Shown: positions 16,340 through 29,339 of the stretch, piece after piece
Layout of the letters: each line of letters starts with the position of its first letter
How positions within the stretch are numbered: position 1 is the stretch's first letter
From: Brachypodius melanocephalos
Lineage: Eukaryota > Chordata > Aves > Passeriformes > Pycnonotidae
Direction of reading: 5' to 3'
DNA: 64,000 bases
Assembly (NCBI GenBank): GCA_013398615.1
Contig: VZSR01000393.1
Coordinates: forward strand, 198,711 to 262,710
Position numbers and translations under genes: made by a program
Notes under the pieces: generated by a model
What the model was told of the DNA's origin: nothing
Seen by the model: only the letters and a program-made list of their open reading frames with translations
The model's database searches: none

Positions 16340-19300
16340 GTATAAGAACTTGCAGCACTCTGCAAATTAGCAGGTAATAACAAAAACCCAAAACCCAAAT
16401 CTTATTTTGAATGTCATGTGCTGTGTCGGACTGCTTCACACAGAGTGTGGTGCAGCCCCAAAGCTCATATGCATTCAAAAATAAATTAAACATTTTAATG
16501 GAAGAAAAATATCTACTCACAGTGATGGAATGCAAGACCCCATTTCTGCTTCCGGAGCCCATGAGCTGTGAGTGGCTGAGGATGGCAGAGTGTTCCGGGA
16601 AGCGCTGCGGGATCTGTGGCCTCTATATACCCCAGCATGTATGCACCAACCAGACTCTAGGAATCAGTCATCAAATTGCACTGACTTCTCCTGGAACAAG
16701 CTACCAGTGGAGAAATAGAAAACGGGGGTTTTGTAGCTATACTGAAACTTCACAGTTGATTTTAAGCCTCTTAGACAGTATAATACTGACTGCAATTTCC
16801 TGCTGAGGGCTATCGACTCCAGCCTGTGCCAAGCTGCAGGGAACACCCCGTGCCATACCTGCTTGTGATAGAGCATGTCTCTGCACCAACAGCGTGACTG
16901 ACTCAGATCAGAAACCAGATTCCTAGGATTCCCCACCAGCATCCTTTCAAACTGCCATCCAGCAGCAGAGATCTGTGCCTCCACGAGGTCACAGGCACCA
17001 GAAGACAGCATCATCTTAAAACCACATGAAGGGATTAGTGCAGGCTGGAAGCAGTCCCCTGCTGCCCTCTGTCCAGGGTGGGACACACTGCCTGGTGGGC
17101 TCTGGGGAAGGAGGAGGCTTGCACTTCAGAGGTGGCTTTCCCGGGTCATGTGCTTGTAAGCAGATGCCGTGTCAAACAAATTGCATGTTCTTGTGGTGTA
17201 AATCTTGTGCTGGTTCTTTTGAAGCATCTGCTGTTGTGCTGCTGCAGTGCTAAGGAATGTCTGCATGATGGAATGCAAGGCTATACCTTAAGTACTTCAA
17301 ATTAATTGAGAGCAGTAGTGTTTTGTGCTGTACCTTCTACCTCAAGAAGGAAGAGGCCAATACTGAGCTGCAGTGAATGCTCAGCCAGCATGGTAACCAA
17401 CCAAATTCAATATTAGCAGCATGGTTTAAATATCCAGCCTGCTTCTACATGGTGATCAAAACCACAGGGAGTGGAAGGGGCCCCTGCTCCAGTTTGGTAA
17501 TGCTCCCCTATTTCTAGAGTTTGTTAGCATGATATCAAAATTACAAACCACAACACTCTCCATTTCTTACTTTCATTTTGAATTAAAGACCTTCTATTGA
17601 AGACTCTCACTTCAAAAACCAACCAGGCACTTGCTAATATCAAGCAAAATGCCTGAAGAATAAATTGCTCCTATCAGAAATAAAGGATTTTAGTTCTGCC
17701 AGAAGCAGAGAGATCTGTGTTTCTAAGTCCCTCCAAAGGCAACTCCATCTTTCCTGTTTTCCTCTCATTTTCTTTTGATGCACAAAGCCTGCACATTGCA
17801 GTGCTGTGATTGGATTCAGCTTTGGAGCAGTGTAATTGTAAATATTCATTGGAATCCAAGCTAGTTTTCCCAAGTCTCTCTTAAAAGCTTTGCAGTTATA
17901 CAAACAGCCATGGCTCTGCATTAGCCTCACAGCCTGGAGGCTGCCTATTCCCCCCCAGCCCCAAAGTCTGCTCCATCAGAGGCTGCATGGAGAGAAATCA
18001 GCCTTGCCAACCATTTTAATCAATGCTCTATTTTTTCTTTATTCCCTCTTTAATGACTGTGCTGTAGAACTGGCTCTCGATACAGGCACCCAGTGGGGCT
18101 CCTCACTGATGTGTACACAAATAACATGGCTCACCTTGGCTCACAGTTCACCTGACTGTCCTGGCCATGTGTTTCAGTCCCTGTCTCTCTGCTGATGTTG
18201 ACAGAGTGTCTGTGAACAGCTCTGAGTCCTGTATATGGTATACAGTATGGGGTATATGGTATAGGGTATTCTGCCTGTGACCATTCCTTCCTCCTCTACG
18301 AACACTCCGTGGCTGCTCTTGTACAGTGGGGCAAGACAAAGGGCAGCAGACTCCTACAGCCCCTGAGGAGCTGAGGCAAGCTCTGTCCATCAGCCAGACC
18401 CTGCCCTTGCCTGCCCAGCCCTGCACAGCCAAACTGCATGCCCCAAGCGGAACGTTGCTTTCCAGGTGGTCTCCGATTGCAGCCATGTCCTGCACAACTA
18501 ATTTGCAGAGCAGCACATGTAAGAAACTGCACACAGCTATTCTGCTGACAAGGGAAATTGAATCCAAAAGTTCTGATAGTATATCTACACTCCCATCTCT
18601 GCCTCATCCACTCATGTGTTCCCCACCATGGACGGGACTCTGGCCAAAGCCTGTGGCACAGCAGCACATGTAATGCAGATGGTGGTGTTGGAGTCTTCAT
18701 CACCCACTGACCTCCTCCAGGCACTGTTCAGCATGTGTTACAGCCTCCCAAGGAGCCTGGGACTAGGCAGGTTGGCAGTAAAAGGGGAAACACTAAAGGA
18801 GACTGTGGTGGGACTCTGGGAAAAGCAGAGCTGCATTACAAGGTAGGAGCAGGGATAGATTTAGGAAATGAGCAATGCTGGTGTGGACGTCAAGAGGCTG
18901 ATTGTCTTCCAGTTCTGAGACAGGGGAACCTAGAATTACTCTGCATATTGTATATCTGTCCATAAAGCTCTCCTGTGATGCAGGATCCTTGGGCCCTGAC
19001 AGTCTGCTCACCTGCTCTGTTCTTCTTCCCTTTAGAAAACTGTTCCTAACCCAAATCTTTCCTGATGGAGGCTCTGACCAGTAGTTCCTGAGTGTTCCTT
19101 TGTGGATATGGAGAGCAGATGGCTTTTTTCCTCTTTCCAGGAGTTTCTTCCATACAGCTGGCATTGTGATCAGGGTCTCTGGTGTGAGAACACACTGGTT
19201 CTTTTGCTGCACAGACCTGGTGCAGAGGAGTCTTCATGGCATGAGCTGGAAGCACAGTCCTTCCCTTCCAACTCTATTTTGCAAAACAGCCAGAGCACTG

Positions 19301-21800
19301 TTTTTCAGTGCTCCTCCTTGGATGATTTATCCAGGTCACGGGGAGGACAACTGGCTAACTGAGGTTAACAGCTTTCTCGGTTTCATTTCAAAAGGACATT
19401 AGCATGAAGCTGTATTAAAGGATGATATGCCAAATCTTAATTCATTCACTAGGAGAGCTCATGATCAGGTGGGAGACTAAGCTGACAAACAGGGCTGTGC
19501 TGCCAGTCTCTCTGTAAAGGGCAGGACCATAACTCATGCTCTCAGTGCTAATTTACACCTGGCACTCCTTGCACAGGAATCCTGCCTACTGCAGGGGCCC
19601 AGGACCCCACAACAGGAAATGTATAAGCAGCTGGGGCTGGCTCAGAAAAATAGATTGGAGTCCTTCTATCTGGAAGAAGGATACTGGAAAGAAAATACAA
19701 CAAAGATCTATAAAATCAGAAGTGTCACAAGAAGGTGATTAAGGTGTGACTGTCGTGGCCTTTTCCAATAAAACAGTGGAATTTGTCAGGGGACAGGTTC
19801 AAAACGAACCAAAGGAGGTGGCTTCTTATCCAAGTGTGGTCAAGCAGGGGAACTCACTGCTACAGGACTTTGCGGAAGCTGGATAAGTCTGAGTTACAGA
19901 ATTAGTCTGACAAGTTATGAATGAAAATTCCTCAAGGGCTGTTAAACACAAAGGCTCTCCCTTGGGTTCGGAAAACCCCTTCACCACAGAAGGTGGGTGA
20001 GCGTCTTGATGAATTTCACAAGGTTCCCCTGTTCTTCCCAGGGGAAAAGAGCTCTTTCCTAAACAGGGCAATAAGCCACTGCTGTACACAGAGCCAGGTG
20101 GAACACTGTTCTGTCACAGAATAGTGTTATATTTTTATATAATGAGGCTTGATGCTCAGTACTTTAATTGGAAGGTTTGTAAGAGAAAGTTGAGAGCTAG
20201 GCTGTTTTATTTGCCACTTTCACACTGAAATCAACAGCAAGGCTCAGCTGAATTTGGTATCAATGAGTGGAGAGATGGGAAAGGAAGGGAAGGGAAGGGA
20301 AGTAGGAAGAAGCAGAGTGTCATTCCCACCCTGCCATGCTGTCCTTGCACAAATCAACACACAGTCGTCATCCATATGCATATGCAGAACAAAACAAAGG
20401 CTCATGCTGACCCTCTCTGGCATTCATCCATCTGCCACCATCCACAAACACAGACAAAGGCACATACATCCTGCTCATCCTGCTCCCACCTTCACTGTGG
20501 GCAGTTGGAATGCGGGCTTGCCACGCGTGGCTCAGCCCACATGCTGGGCTGGCTCCTCACACACAGAACAATGGATGATGTGGGAGTAAATAGAACAACA
20601 TCTTGTAACTTTCCTTCAAATGCAATAAATGTAAAAAGCGTATTGCATTCATATATATTGCAACGCATGTATCTTTAGATATATGAATATATTCATAGGA
20701 ATATATATATCATCACAACATTAAATGAAACAAAATGTCTCCACTTTGCCTAATAAGAGGGACACCCCCAAACCTATTTTAAATGCTCCTCTCTGAGCTG
20801 CTGCTTAGACAAACCAGTGGTGCTGAGTTCATCCTGTCTTCCAATATGCTGATACCTGGTGCTCCAATGTAGAAAGTACCTGGTTTATTCTACCAGAACC
20901 CCAAGCATATTTCACTAGCAAGTCGTTAAATATAGACACGGTTTTTTTAATGGCTTATGTGGTGCTGAAAGGGATGACAAGTGGATACAAGGTTAAGCAA
21001 GTAATACTGCATTGTGCGGCAGCAGGAGCTCCCCAGGCTTCCAGGATCAGCTCTCCCAGCCCTATTTGCCTTGTGGATCCGAATGAGACCTAGTGGTTGG
21101 AGTCCTCTGAGGAATGCTGGTGCCTGAGCAGACATCAGGCAGACAGCCTGATGGCTGCAGAGGTAGGAGCAATGTGCTTTCCCAAGCCAGGCTCACAGGC
21201 AGGGGAGCACACTGAGCAAAGGGTCTGACTTATACAACTTCTGTAATACAGAGGTTGGTGGCAGGGCAGGAGCAAACAGATTCAGCATGGGGTAGACTGG
21301 CATAGGCTGCCCAGCAGGCCTCCAGCAGGCAACGAGGGTGCTCCCACTCTGATGTCCAGAAGCAAGCTGACAGTTTCGTCCACAGCAGCACGGCTGAACA
21401 GGTCTGAGCAATCCCAGCCTCATGGCTCACAGCATATAAATGTCACCACTAGCCAGGACAGCTCTGTCCTGAGGCAGTGTCTTTGTGGCCATCCTCTTCT
21501 TGTCTCTCCAAGGTCAGCAGCAGGAGCAACACCCACAACATCTGTGCACGACAGCCATCACACCCCCACAGCAACTGCAATCCCACCACCCATTTACAGC
21601 CAGCAGAGCTGTAGCTATCTCCCTGCTGCCTCTGACCTTCCCCTCCTCGTTAAGAGGTGACAGACTCTACTCTCACATCTTCAGCCCTTCCTTATGCTGC
21701 CATGTAAACAAGAGCCGCAGATTATCATTATTGCTGTGAATACATCAAAGAGAGTTCCCTTCTCAGCCTGGGCTGGCGAGCTAGAGTGGGCTGGTATCTT
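16340..21800. other. Noncoding stretch, no gene recognised
   Basis: Ordinary intronic or intergenic sequence. Visible items: a short GTATATGGTATA low-complexity array at 18228-18265, an AAGGG microsatellite at 20277-20302, and AT-rich ATATAT sequence at 20640-20715. No exon with matching splice sites and coil-like or domain-like protein was found. Confidence 0.4.
20277..20302. repeat. (AAGGG)n microsatellite
   Basis: About five imperfect copies of the AAGGG pentamer, purine-only on the plus strand. Confidence 0.8.
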
Positions 21801-21807
21801 CTCCTAC

Positions 21808-21952
21808 CTGCTCCAAGCTCCCTTCCGTAGCTGGTGGCTGGCCCCCACGTCCTGGCTGAGCTGCTGCTCTGGCTGCATTTCTGCTCCAGGTCTGCCTGCC
21901 TCTCCCTCTGCTTGGTCTGCAGTTGATAGATCCTCTGCTCTTGAGCATCCAG
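21808..21952 (-). CDS. PMFBP1: Coiled-coil gene (probable PMFBP1) candidate exon
   Basis: On the minus strand a long pyrimidine tract precedes GGTCAATAG, then the frame reads LDAQEQRIYQLQTKQRERQA then DLEQKC, strongly heptad-like. The donor is GCAG|GTAGGA. It has 145 bases, entering phase 0 and leaving phase 1, which matches the 10605-10690 candidate. In the downstream half the coil character passes to another frame (EMQPEQQLSQDVGASHQLRK), so a small frameshifting change is possible. Confidence 0.55.
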
Positions 21953-22298
21953 CTATTGACCCGCCCAGAGAAAGAAAGAAAAAATGGAAAAAAAAATCAA
22001 TTAATACTAAACAGCTTAACAAAACCCCGAACAGCACAGACCTGATGCTGCTGGGGGTGGGGATTGGCAGGAGGAGACACCCCCCGCACATTAGCTGCAA
22101 AAATCTGATGTTCTAGGGACAGGAAGCCAATATGGTAGGTGTGATTTGACATGCTTGCCTGCAGCAGGCAGACATGTCCAGCTCGGGAAAGCAGAGACTC
22201 TGCTGACTGGGGCACCTGCCTCTGCTCACAGAAGGGGTGTCGGACTCCCATGGTGAGGGACGCAAAGAGCAGCTGAGCAAGACCAAAATTATTCTAAC

Positions 22299-22361
22299 CA
22301 GTAACCAAACGCCCAGCTCATGTTGCAGCTTTGTGTTGAGCTCTTCAGGCATCTTCTGTGT
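22299..22361 (-). CDS. PMFBP1: Coiled-coil gene (probable PMFBP1) candidate exon, boundaries uncertain
   Basis: On the minus strand, after GGACAGCAG the frame reads TQKMPEELNTKLQHELG, coil-like, then VWLL, with a weak donor CTG|GTTAGA. The exon would have 21 codons, phase 0, compatible with the 21808-21952 exon. An alternative acceptor CTCCAAG would begin at 22369. Short and weakly bounded. Confidence 0.4.
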
Positions 22362-22389
22362 CTGCTGTCCTTGGAGCAGAGCAGAAGGG

Positions 22390-23200
22390 GCTCAGGTACC
22401 CCACAGCCTGTCCATGTCCCTCCCGTTCTGCCTGAACAGAAGCAGCTCTAAGGGTTCAGTGTATTCACCTGGTGTCCCAGCTCTAAGGTGCTTGCACAAG
22501 ACAGGAGCAGAGAAGGATTATAAATGTCAACCAAGGAGCATTAGCATGACAAGACTCAAGTATCGACCCCAGCACAGAGCCACTCTCCCTGCTGCCTTGG
22601 CCATTTACTCCTCAGGGATGCTGCTCATCTTCTTGTGATGGGTGAGAGAAGCTAAAGTCAGCAGGCACTGCATGGGTCCTGCTCTGCCAGGGATGGGGAA
22701 GCAAGAGAAAATGCTGGCCACACAGCTTAGGAGTTGGTCTGCTTGGTGGTTTAAATTCAGCAGAAGAACTCCTCTGCATTGCTGGCTGGGCATTGTGCCA
22801 TGGGTCCTGCATGCAGCAACCTGGTCACTGCAGGTGAGAACACCATCCTGCTTCTGCTGCTCAGATATAACTGGAATCAGTCCTGTGTCCTGGAGGAAAG
22901 GATCTCCAGAGCTTCTTGCAAGCACTGCCTGGCTACTACCACCTTGGCTCAAGCTGGCAGCCCTCCTGCCCTCAGGAGGCATGGAGGGGCTCTCCCAAGA
23001 GCAATGTTTCCCAGAGGGAGAAGCCTCTGGGCATGTGTCCATCCGTCCATCCAGCACTGCCAGTGCCCTTGGACCCCCCAGGGCCCACTTGTGTTCCACA
23101 CCGCTGCCAGAAACAGATGAGTGCTGCCAGCAACAGTGCCAGCATCCAGCAGCACTGGCAGCAACAGAGGGGCCTCATCAATGTTCACTGACTTGCTAAA
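22390..23200. other. Noncoding stretch
   Basis: No supported exon. A minus-strand fragment EQQKQDG near 22840-22860 is reminiscent of the neighbouring coiled-coil gene but lacks clear splice sites. The 185-codon plus frame at 22642-23199 has no domain character. Confidence 0.3.
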
Positions 23201-23204
23201 CCTA

Positions 23205-23360
23205 GAGAGGATTTTGATATTAATTAATGCTAACTGATTAGTAAAACATATTTATTGAAGACTGTCACCCAGCTGTCAACATTCAATAAATATACTAACA
23301 ATCAATTTGCATGTAATTACCATGAAATCATGTTAATGTCTACATTAAAGATGTATTTCA
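23205..23360. promoter_or_regulatory. Candidate conserved noncoding element
   Basis: AT-rich block with clustered TAAT cores (ATTAATTAATGCTAACTGATTAG, split here as two overlapping sites), CAATAAATATAC, and a perfect POU octamer ATTTGCAT at 23305-23312 followed by GTAATTACC. No coding potential. Enhancer-like, inferred from motif density. Confidence 0.45.
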
Positions 23361-23939
23361 GCACATACAGGCAATGCACAGCCCATGGTGCCAGGTCCTG
23401 GCTTCCACTGATGGGGGGCTGAGTGGTGTGCCAGGTCACAGAGAGGGCACTGGGAAGTCCTTGGCAGAAAGGTAAGTATCCACCAGCAGCAGCAGACTGG
23501 ATAGATTCCAAAATCATTGGCTCACAAAGCTTTGTCAACAGCTTTGTAATGAGAGATACATTAGAGATGGAGAGGAGCTGATTGATGTCTCCTCATCACC
23601 CGCCTCCCCTCAGCTGCCAGGCAGGTGAGTAGGTTTGGGAGGCAGAGTGGTTCTAGGATTTTCAGTGCAATGAAGCTCCCTGCCAGCTCTGGGGCACCAG
23701 GAATGCCTGTGACAACAGGGCTGTCACACGGCTCCATGGAGCAGCATCTGCCTGTGGGTCCGAGGTCGCCAAGGGGTGCATCCTGCCCAAAGCAGCACTG
23801 CCTGCCCTAGCTTCCCTCCTTCCCACGCCACTCAGGCAAGCCCACCTTTCTTCTATCCCAGCACAGCCCCATGCAGCGATGTGCTTGCAGCAGGAAAGAA
23901 GGTGGCATGTTTAGGGTGAGCATCCCCCACCCCCACCCC

Positions 23940-24370
23940 TTCTCCTCTCATTTAAGTGGAATCAATTGTGCCATTTCTGCTTTGCTTTTCAAAAGCAATT
24001 ACTTTCATGTCATTTTTACAGACATGCACGGAGAGTGAGAGAGTGAGGGCTTGATTATGCCCCCTCCCATCCCCATCGTATGGCTTCCGCAGTGGTGGTG
24101 AAGTATTAAATTAAATGAGGTATCTATGGAGCGGCGATGGTTTCAGGTCAGAGGCGCTATGGAAAGCTGTATGCTGCACTGCTCCTGTATATGTAAATGG
24201 ATATATTAAAACCACTGATGTCAACTTGCAGCACTCATCTCTTCTGCTCTCGGGTGATCAAAGCTGATTGCAGAGGCAATTACTGCGAAGGAAAAGAAAA
24301 TCACGGCCTCCTGCTCATCCCTGAGCTACTGGAGTTTAATTGCTTAGTGTAGCTGAAGCTGCCTCTCCAT
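23940..24370. promoter_or_regulatory. Candidate conserved noncoding element / enhancer
   Basis: A long single-copy block with retained CpGs (CCATCGTATGGCTTCCGC, GGAGCGGCGATGG, ATTACTGCGAAGG, AATCACGGCC) embedded in AT-rich homeodomain-type sequence (AAGTATTAAATTAAATGAGG, TTTAATTGCTTAG), plus TCATTTAAGTGG and GATCAAAG (TCF/LEF-like). No ORF or repeat explains it. Confidence 0.5.
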
Positions 24371-24469
24371 CTCCCTGGTATGCACACACACATGTGGGAG
24401 CATCGCACGCCTAGAGACAAACAGGAATGGGCATTTTTGGGGATGGGCGGGGAGAAGCACCCAAGAAGG

Positions 24470-24575
24470 GAAGACCACAACGTGAAAAATAATGATGCTT
24501 AAAAATGAATTAGACCACTACAGCAGGCAGGGCCGTATCTTAGCAAGCCGCTGGATCGATAGCACAGGGAAACAG
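24470..24575. promoter_or_regulatory. Candidate small conserved noncoding element
   Basis: Contains AATAATGATGCTT, AATGAATTAGACC and CpG-bearing GGCCGTATCTTAGCAAGCCG and GGATCGATAGC. Composition resembles the 23.9 kb block and it may be part of the same regulatory cluster. Confidence 0.35.
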
Positions 24576-26078
24576 GGCAGCATAAATACATGCCTGTGAG
24601 ACAGCCTCTCCTGTTCTGTGGTCTCTGGTCCAGGATTTACAGTAAGGCTGCTTCAGTCTTCTACAGGATGTGGCTAATCAGACTCCAAAATTCTGGTGAC
24701 ACAGGTAAGAACCATGACCCCTGTTTTACTCCTGAAATCACTTGAAGGGAAGGTGTCAGTGCTGTCGTGAGGAGTCCCAGCTCCTCACCCCGGTCTTACC
24801 TTTGTGTTTCACATGGGATTCTGCAGGTGCACCATGAAGGCAGAGGACACTTTTTAGGCAGGGAACACTGTAATGCAAACACAACACTTGGCCAAGTTGC
24901 CATCAGCCCTGTGCCACACACCTGCCCAGGTTGCCCAGCTGTACCATGGGATCACCTCAGTGCTGGTCAGGCTTTGGCTGTGGAGTTTGACCTGTTCTGA
25001 AGCAGGGCTGAGCGTGTGCTCTTTGTATGCACACCTGCACCTGGCCTGAAGCAGGGCTGAGCAAAGTGTAAGGCATCACATATGCCACTAATGTCACAAG
25101 GGAGCAGAGGGGCAATAAAGAAGGTGGGGAGGGGGTAGACAAAAGACCTGCCACAGCGACCCTGTGGCACCGTGGAGGCATTGGCACCACACTCACACGA
25201 GGCAGGAGAGACCCCCAAAGCACTGTCTGCTGTAACCCAATTATCTCTGGTGGCTGTGGCTCTTGTTCCAGCCTTGGCCGGGATGAGTGCTCCTGTGAAT
25301 CCATCCTCACCTGACACCTGGGGAATAGGACAGATCCAGAGAGATGCGGGTGCTGCAGTGTACAGCCAGAGCAGCCACCAGCAACACTTCCCTCAAAGGC
25401 AGAGGAACAAAAATGCCTAATGTTGAGAACAGTTCTACCATCCCACAGCTATATTTAGGAACAATGAGTCTGGCCCCCAGCAGAAAGTGTTTACAAAATT
25501 ATAAATGCTAAATAACTTGTTCTGAATTTTTGACCCTTGAGGATTTTGCTTTTGTGCTTTTCTCCTGAAGCACTGGAAAGTGAAGGATAGGGCTTTTTTT
25601 TAGTTGCAACCAAAGCCTGGGACTCTGTTCTTCCTGCTTGATTTTACAACCGGAACTTCAAAAAATCAACAGAAAATCAGGAAACCCAGAAGTGAACCTT
25701 GTGATCTGCACTGGCTGCAGGAGTGCCAGAAGCCCTCAGCGATGCTGCCTGGCCCCTGCCCATGGGTGGGCTTTGCCACGCAGCCTCCTCCCTGCCCTGT
25801 GAATCCAGATTTTCAACTCAAGGATGCAATTCCTTTTTTATGAGCTGCCTGTCTCTTTTTGTTTAGCTGAGTGCTTGGAGCCCTTCCCCCACCTCCTTCT
25901 CCACCGCTGCTCTGGTTTTATTCAATTCAACACTTGAGGGAACTGCAGATGAAATGTCTCTGAATCTAAATTGCCAGCGATAGATCTAACAGCCTTTTTC
26001 CCTCTCCCCTCCCCGAACTCCCCTCAGACAGAATGCTCCAGCACATTGTCTCTGCTGTGCTCGGCTCCAGCTGCAGAG

Positions 26079-26197
26079 CAGCAGCAGCAGGAGGGGAGCA
26101 GGGCAGGGAGGGCAGGGGAGCACAGCCCTGTCCTGCTGCAGGTGAAGGGACAGCAGCAGCAGGAGGGGAGCAGGGCAGGGAGGGCAGGGGAGCACAG
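26079..26197. repeat. Perfect 47-base direct repeat, 72-base period
   Basis: The GC- and purine-rich unit beginning CAGCAGCAGCAGGAGGGGAG is identical at 26079-26125 and 26151-26197, separated by 25 bases. The period is a multiple of three, but the frames over it are low-complexity. Confidence 0.9.
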
Positions 26198-26381
26198 GGG
26201 ACAAGGCACAGCAGCTGCAGAACGCCCTCGCTGCTGCTCCTGCCTCTACGCCCAAGCAGCCAGGCTTGGTGTGGGCCTTGAGATGCCAGGTGGGTTAATG
26301 GTGTAGGAAAGGCTAGGAAAGGATAAACGTTTTACTTCCATAGGGAAAACCCTTGACCTTAGAGCATAGAAAAGTAGTCAG

Positions 26382-26446
26382 AAGGGAAAAAAAAGAAAAA
26401 AAAGAAAAAAGAAAAAAAAAAAAAAAGGCAAAGAGAAAGGAGAAGT
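26382..26446. repeat. A-rich (GAAAAA)n simple repeat
   Basis: Purine-only tract of A runs broken by single Gs. Confidence 0.85.
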
Positions 26447-28719
26447 CAAAGTTGGGAGACACACAGGAATTAAGAGCCCAAAGGAGTCAGTACATGGGGA
26501 AGAGGCTCTTGAGCAGTCCTGCAGAGCAGCTTCCTCCATGGAGCTGGGATTCATGGCATTAATTTCATGCTGGGGAAATAAAATTATTTTTGTCATTTGG
26601 CTGCAGAGAAAAATAATAAAATATTGTCAGAATATTACTGAAATAATAATTTTTTTTCCCTGAGTGTAGACACAGAAAGTGAAGCATTAAGTGTAAAGAG
26701 AAATTAAATACTTCACTGGACTCTAAAGCCCAGTAATATTGAAACCTAAAGACAACTGCTCTAAAAATATCAACTTTGCAATGTCAATATTATTCTGTGG
26801 AAAAGACCAGTTAGTGTGTTAACCCACAACTGCAAATGGTGCCCATTTCCACTCAGACAACAAAAACCACAACTGAACTCTGTCTTGCTCACATAGTCCT
26901 TCAGTCCCACTCACTCCTCATACACAGATGGAAAACTCCCTCCCAATGGAAGGAGACATTGAGAACAAAACAACTAAATGGACTATAAAAATAAACATAC
27001 CAAGAGACATCATGCTGACTGCATTATAGATTTTCATATTTAATTAAAAGAAAATCTGTTAAGGGAACAGAATCCTGCTGTAGAATCTGTGGACTGTCCA
27101 GGGTCTGGAACAGTGCAGGTTTCCAGGGAAATCTGGCTCATTATTTGCCGTGAGAGCTTCCTCATCACAAGAGGTTTTTTGCCATGGATCCAGCATTTTT
27201 ACACCTGTCATGAAGAATAATCAGACAGCCCAGTTTGGTTTGAAGCACTGGAAAGGGAACTGCTGGGAAAATGTGTGTTTTCACACACTGTGTGTGGGAA
27301 AAGGAGTGGAAAAGGGATCATATGGCAACATCTGAACACCACCAAGACACAATCCTTCTGGCAGAGCTCTGGATTGCATCAGTGGAAAAGTCGGGGTTTT
27401 CTGATGAAACAAGAAATCTGCAACTAGGCAGCTCAGATAATATAAATCTTCCCTGCCTGACATTCCTGTGTCCTGATTTGCTGGGCGAAGGGTGCAAACA
27501 TGTTCCTCCCACCACTCATTTCCCCTCATCTCTGGCTGGAGTGTCAGGTGATGACACATGGAACACCGGTGACTGGGCACTCACTGAAGTGACAAGACTG
27601 TAAAAGCAGACACAGGCAAAGGGCTCCAGGGCGGTGCAACGCAGCAGAGAGGAGACACTGATCTTACTCAGGCTAAAACCTGCTCTGCCAAACAGAGGGA
27701 CAGAGCTGAGCTCTGGGAGGGAGGACGAGCACGGTGGCAGTGGCCGTGCCCTCGCTGCCCTGCCACGGGCAGGTCCAGCTGCAGGAGCCTGGTGCTGGGT
27801 CCCGTTGGGGTGACAGCCCCATGGGCAGGTGGAGGGCTGGCACTGGAGCCCCTCTCCCTCTGAAGAGCTCCAGTGGCAGCAAAGTTCTTGCAGAACCTCA
27901 TCAGCCATTGCTGACAGGTTTCAAGGTGAGATGGAGAAGTATCACACACCTAAAAGGAAAAGATAGGACGAAGCATTTAACCTCACTCTACAATCATACT
28001 AGCTTTGTCAGAATAAAAGTCAGGGCTAAATCCTGCTGCCTCACAACTTCCCACTCTGGAAAGTGCACAGGCACAGACATTTTCCATTGAGTGCCCACTG
28101 CAAGCACGAGGCAGAGACTCCAGCATTGAGTCAGCACGGCAGCACCACCACCAAATCCTGCAGCAGTAATAGAAGAATGTCGTGATGCAAAGCAACAAGG
28201 TCACACGATATGCCCAAGAGCCCTCAGAAAGGCAAGGGCTCTCAAGATATTGCAGAGGGAAGCTCAGAATTGCTCTCAGTTCATTAGGCCTTGCCTGAGG
28301 AGTTTTCTTCCAATATTAACTACAAACAAGCTTAGGGTTTCGTGCATGCAATGCAGAAAGGTGAAGAGAAAGGTTTGCCAAAAGCCATTTGTATATATGC
28401 TAAGGCAATTCGTATCAGTTTTTAAAACTCATCAAATATCCTGTGTACTAAGTCCCCTTAAACAAGAACGTTGAAAAAGATCTGTCAATACAACAGCCTC
28501 TTTTTCTGCATAGAAATTTTACATCAATGCTGGCAAAGAGTCTGTGCATAAATTACGCATGGCATAACACACAGTGCAATTTCCTTCCCTCCAGGCACCG
28601 TCACTGTGTTCCCCTGCAGCCCGCCTGTTCCTCCGAGCTTTATGACCCCGGTGAGATGAGCTCTCGCTGTTTTTTTCCTCGTTACATTCTGATATTTCAA
28701 AGCATGGCCTGCTTCTCAC

Positions 28720-29330
28720 TCCCATCTCCCTGCTTCACATTATTAATGAATTGGAAAGCAGACATCATTAGTTTTTGGAGACCATTTCTTTTAGAATTTA
28801 CAGAACCCTTCATCTGAATCCCCAGAGCCAGTCTGCTGTTCTCATCTTGGAATCTTATTAGCATCATATCTCCTGGATCCTGCCATGCAAACTGCATTGC
28901 TATGCACTTTCCAGCACTTGACCCTTTTGCGGACGGAATTAATTTTCTCTTTGAAGCCGGAGTAGCATGCTGTTGTGCTTGTTAAAGGAATAAAACTCGT
29001 GGTGGAAGAGAGGAAATAAGCAAAGGTTATTCTCAGTTAAATATAGGCCACAATGAGTTTTATACAGGCAGGCTGAGAGAGATTGGCCAAAAGAAATATT
29101 AAATTGATGACGCTTTATTACCAGAAACATTTCCCAAAATAGCAGGCAAATAAACTGATGGATAATACTCACTGGGAATTCTCCTGTTCAGCAGCATCAC
29201 CTTTCCTTGCAACAATCTCAATCTGCCACCTGCTTCTGTATCCAAAATACTCCCGGACTTCTGGTGAATTAATGGTGACTTTTGATGGCATTAATGTGAA
29301 AAATGCAAAGAACTAGAATTTGCTCCCTGC
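28720..29330. promoter_or_regulatory. Candidate conserved noncoding element cluster / enhancer
   Basis: About 600 bases of AT-rich single-copy sequence without repeats: CATTATTAATGAATTGG, GGAATCTTATTAGCATCAT, GCGGACGGAATTAATTTTC, GAAATATTAAATTGATGACG, CTTTATTACC, GAATTAATGGTGAC, GGCATTAATGTG. The density of TAAT/ATTA sites with isolated CpGs is enhancer-like. The plus frame at 28527-28817 (96 codons) is not protein-like. Confidence 0.5.
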
Positions 29331-29339
29331 TCCGGGCAA

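Larger units (their letters stand above)
24600..28700. other. Noncoding stretch with tandem and simple repeats
   Basis: No gene supported. A 17-base direct repeat CTGAAGCAGGGCTGAGC lies at 24997 and 25046. A perfect 47-base direct repeat lies at 26079 and 26151 and an A-rich tract at 26382-26446 (separate entries). A minus-strand pyrimidine tract plus AG at about 27949-27953 leads into an open but uncharacteristic frame. Confidence 0.4.

Noticed and set aside
27668..27950. Possible minus-strand exon after a CTTTTCCTTTTAG acceptor
   Set aside because: The acceptor is good, but the frame is not coil-like and no plausible donor follows.
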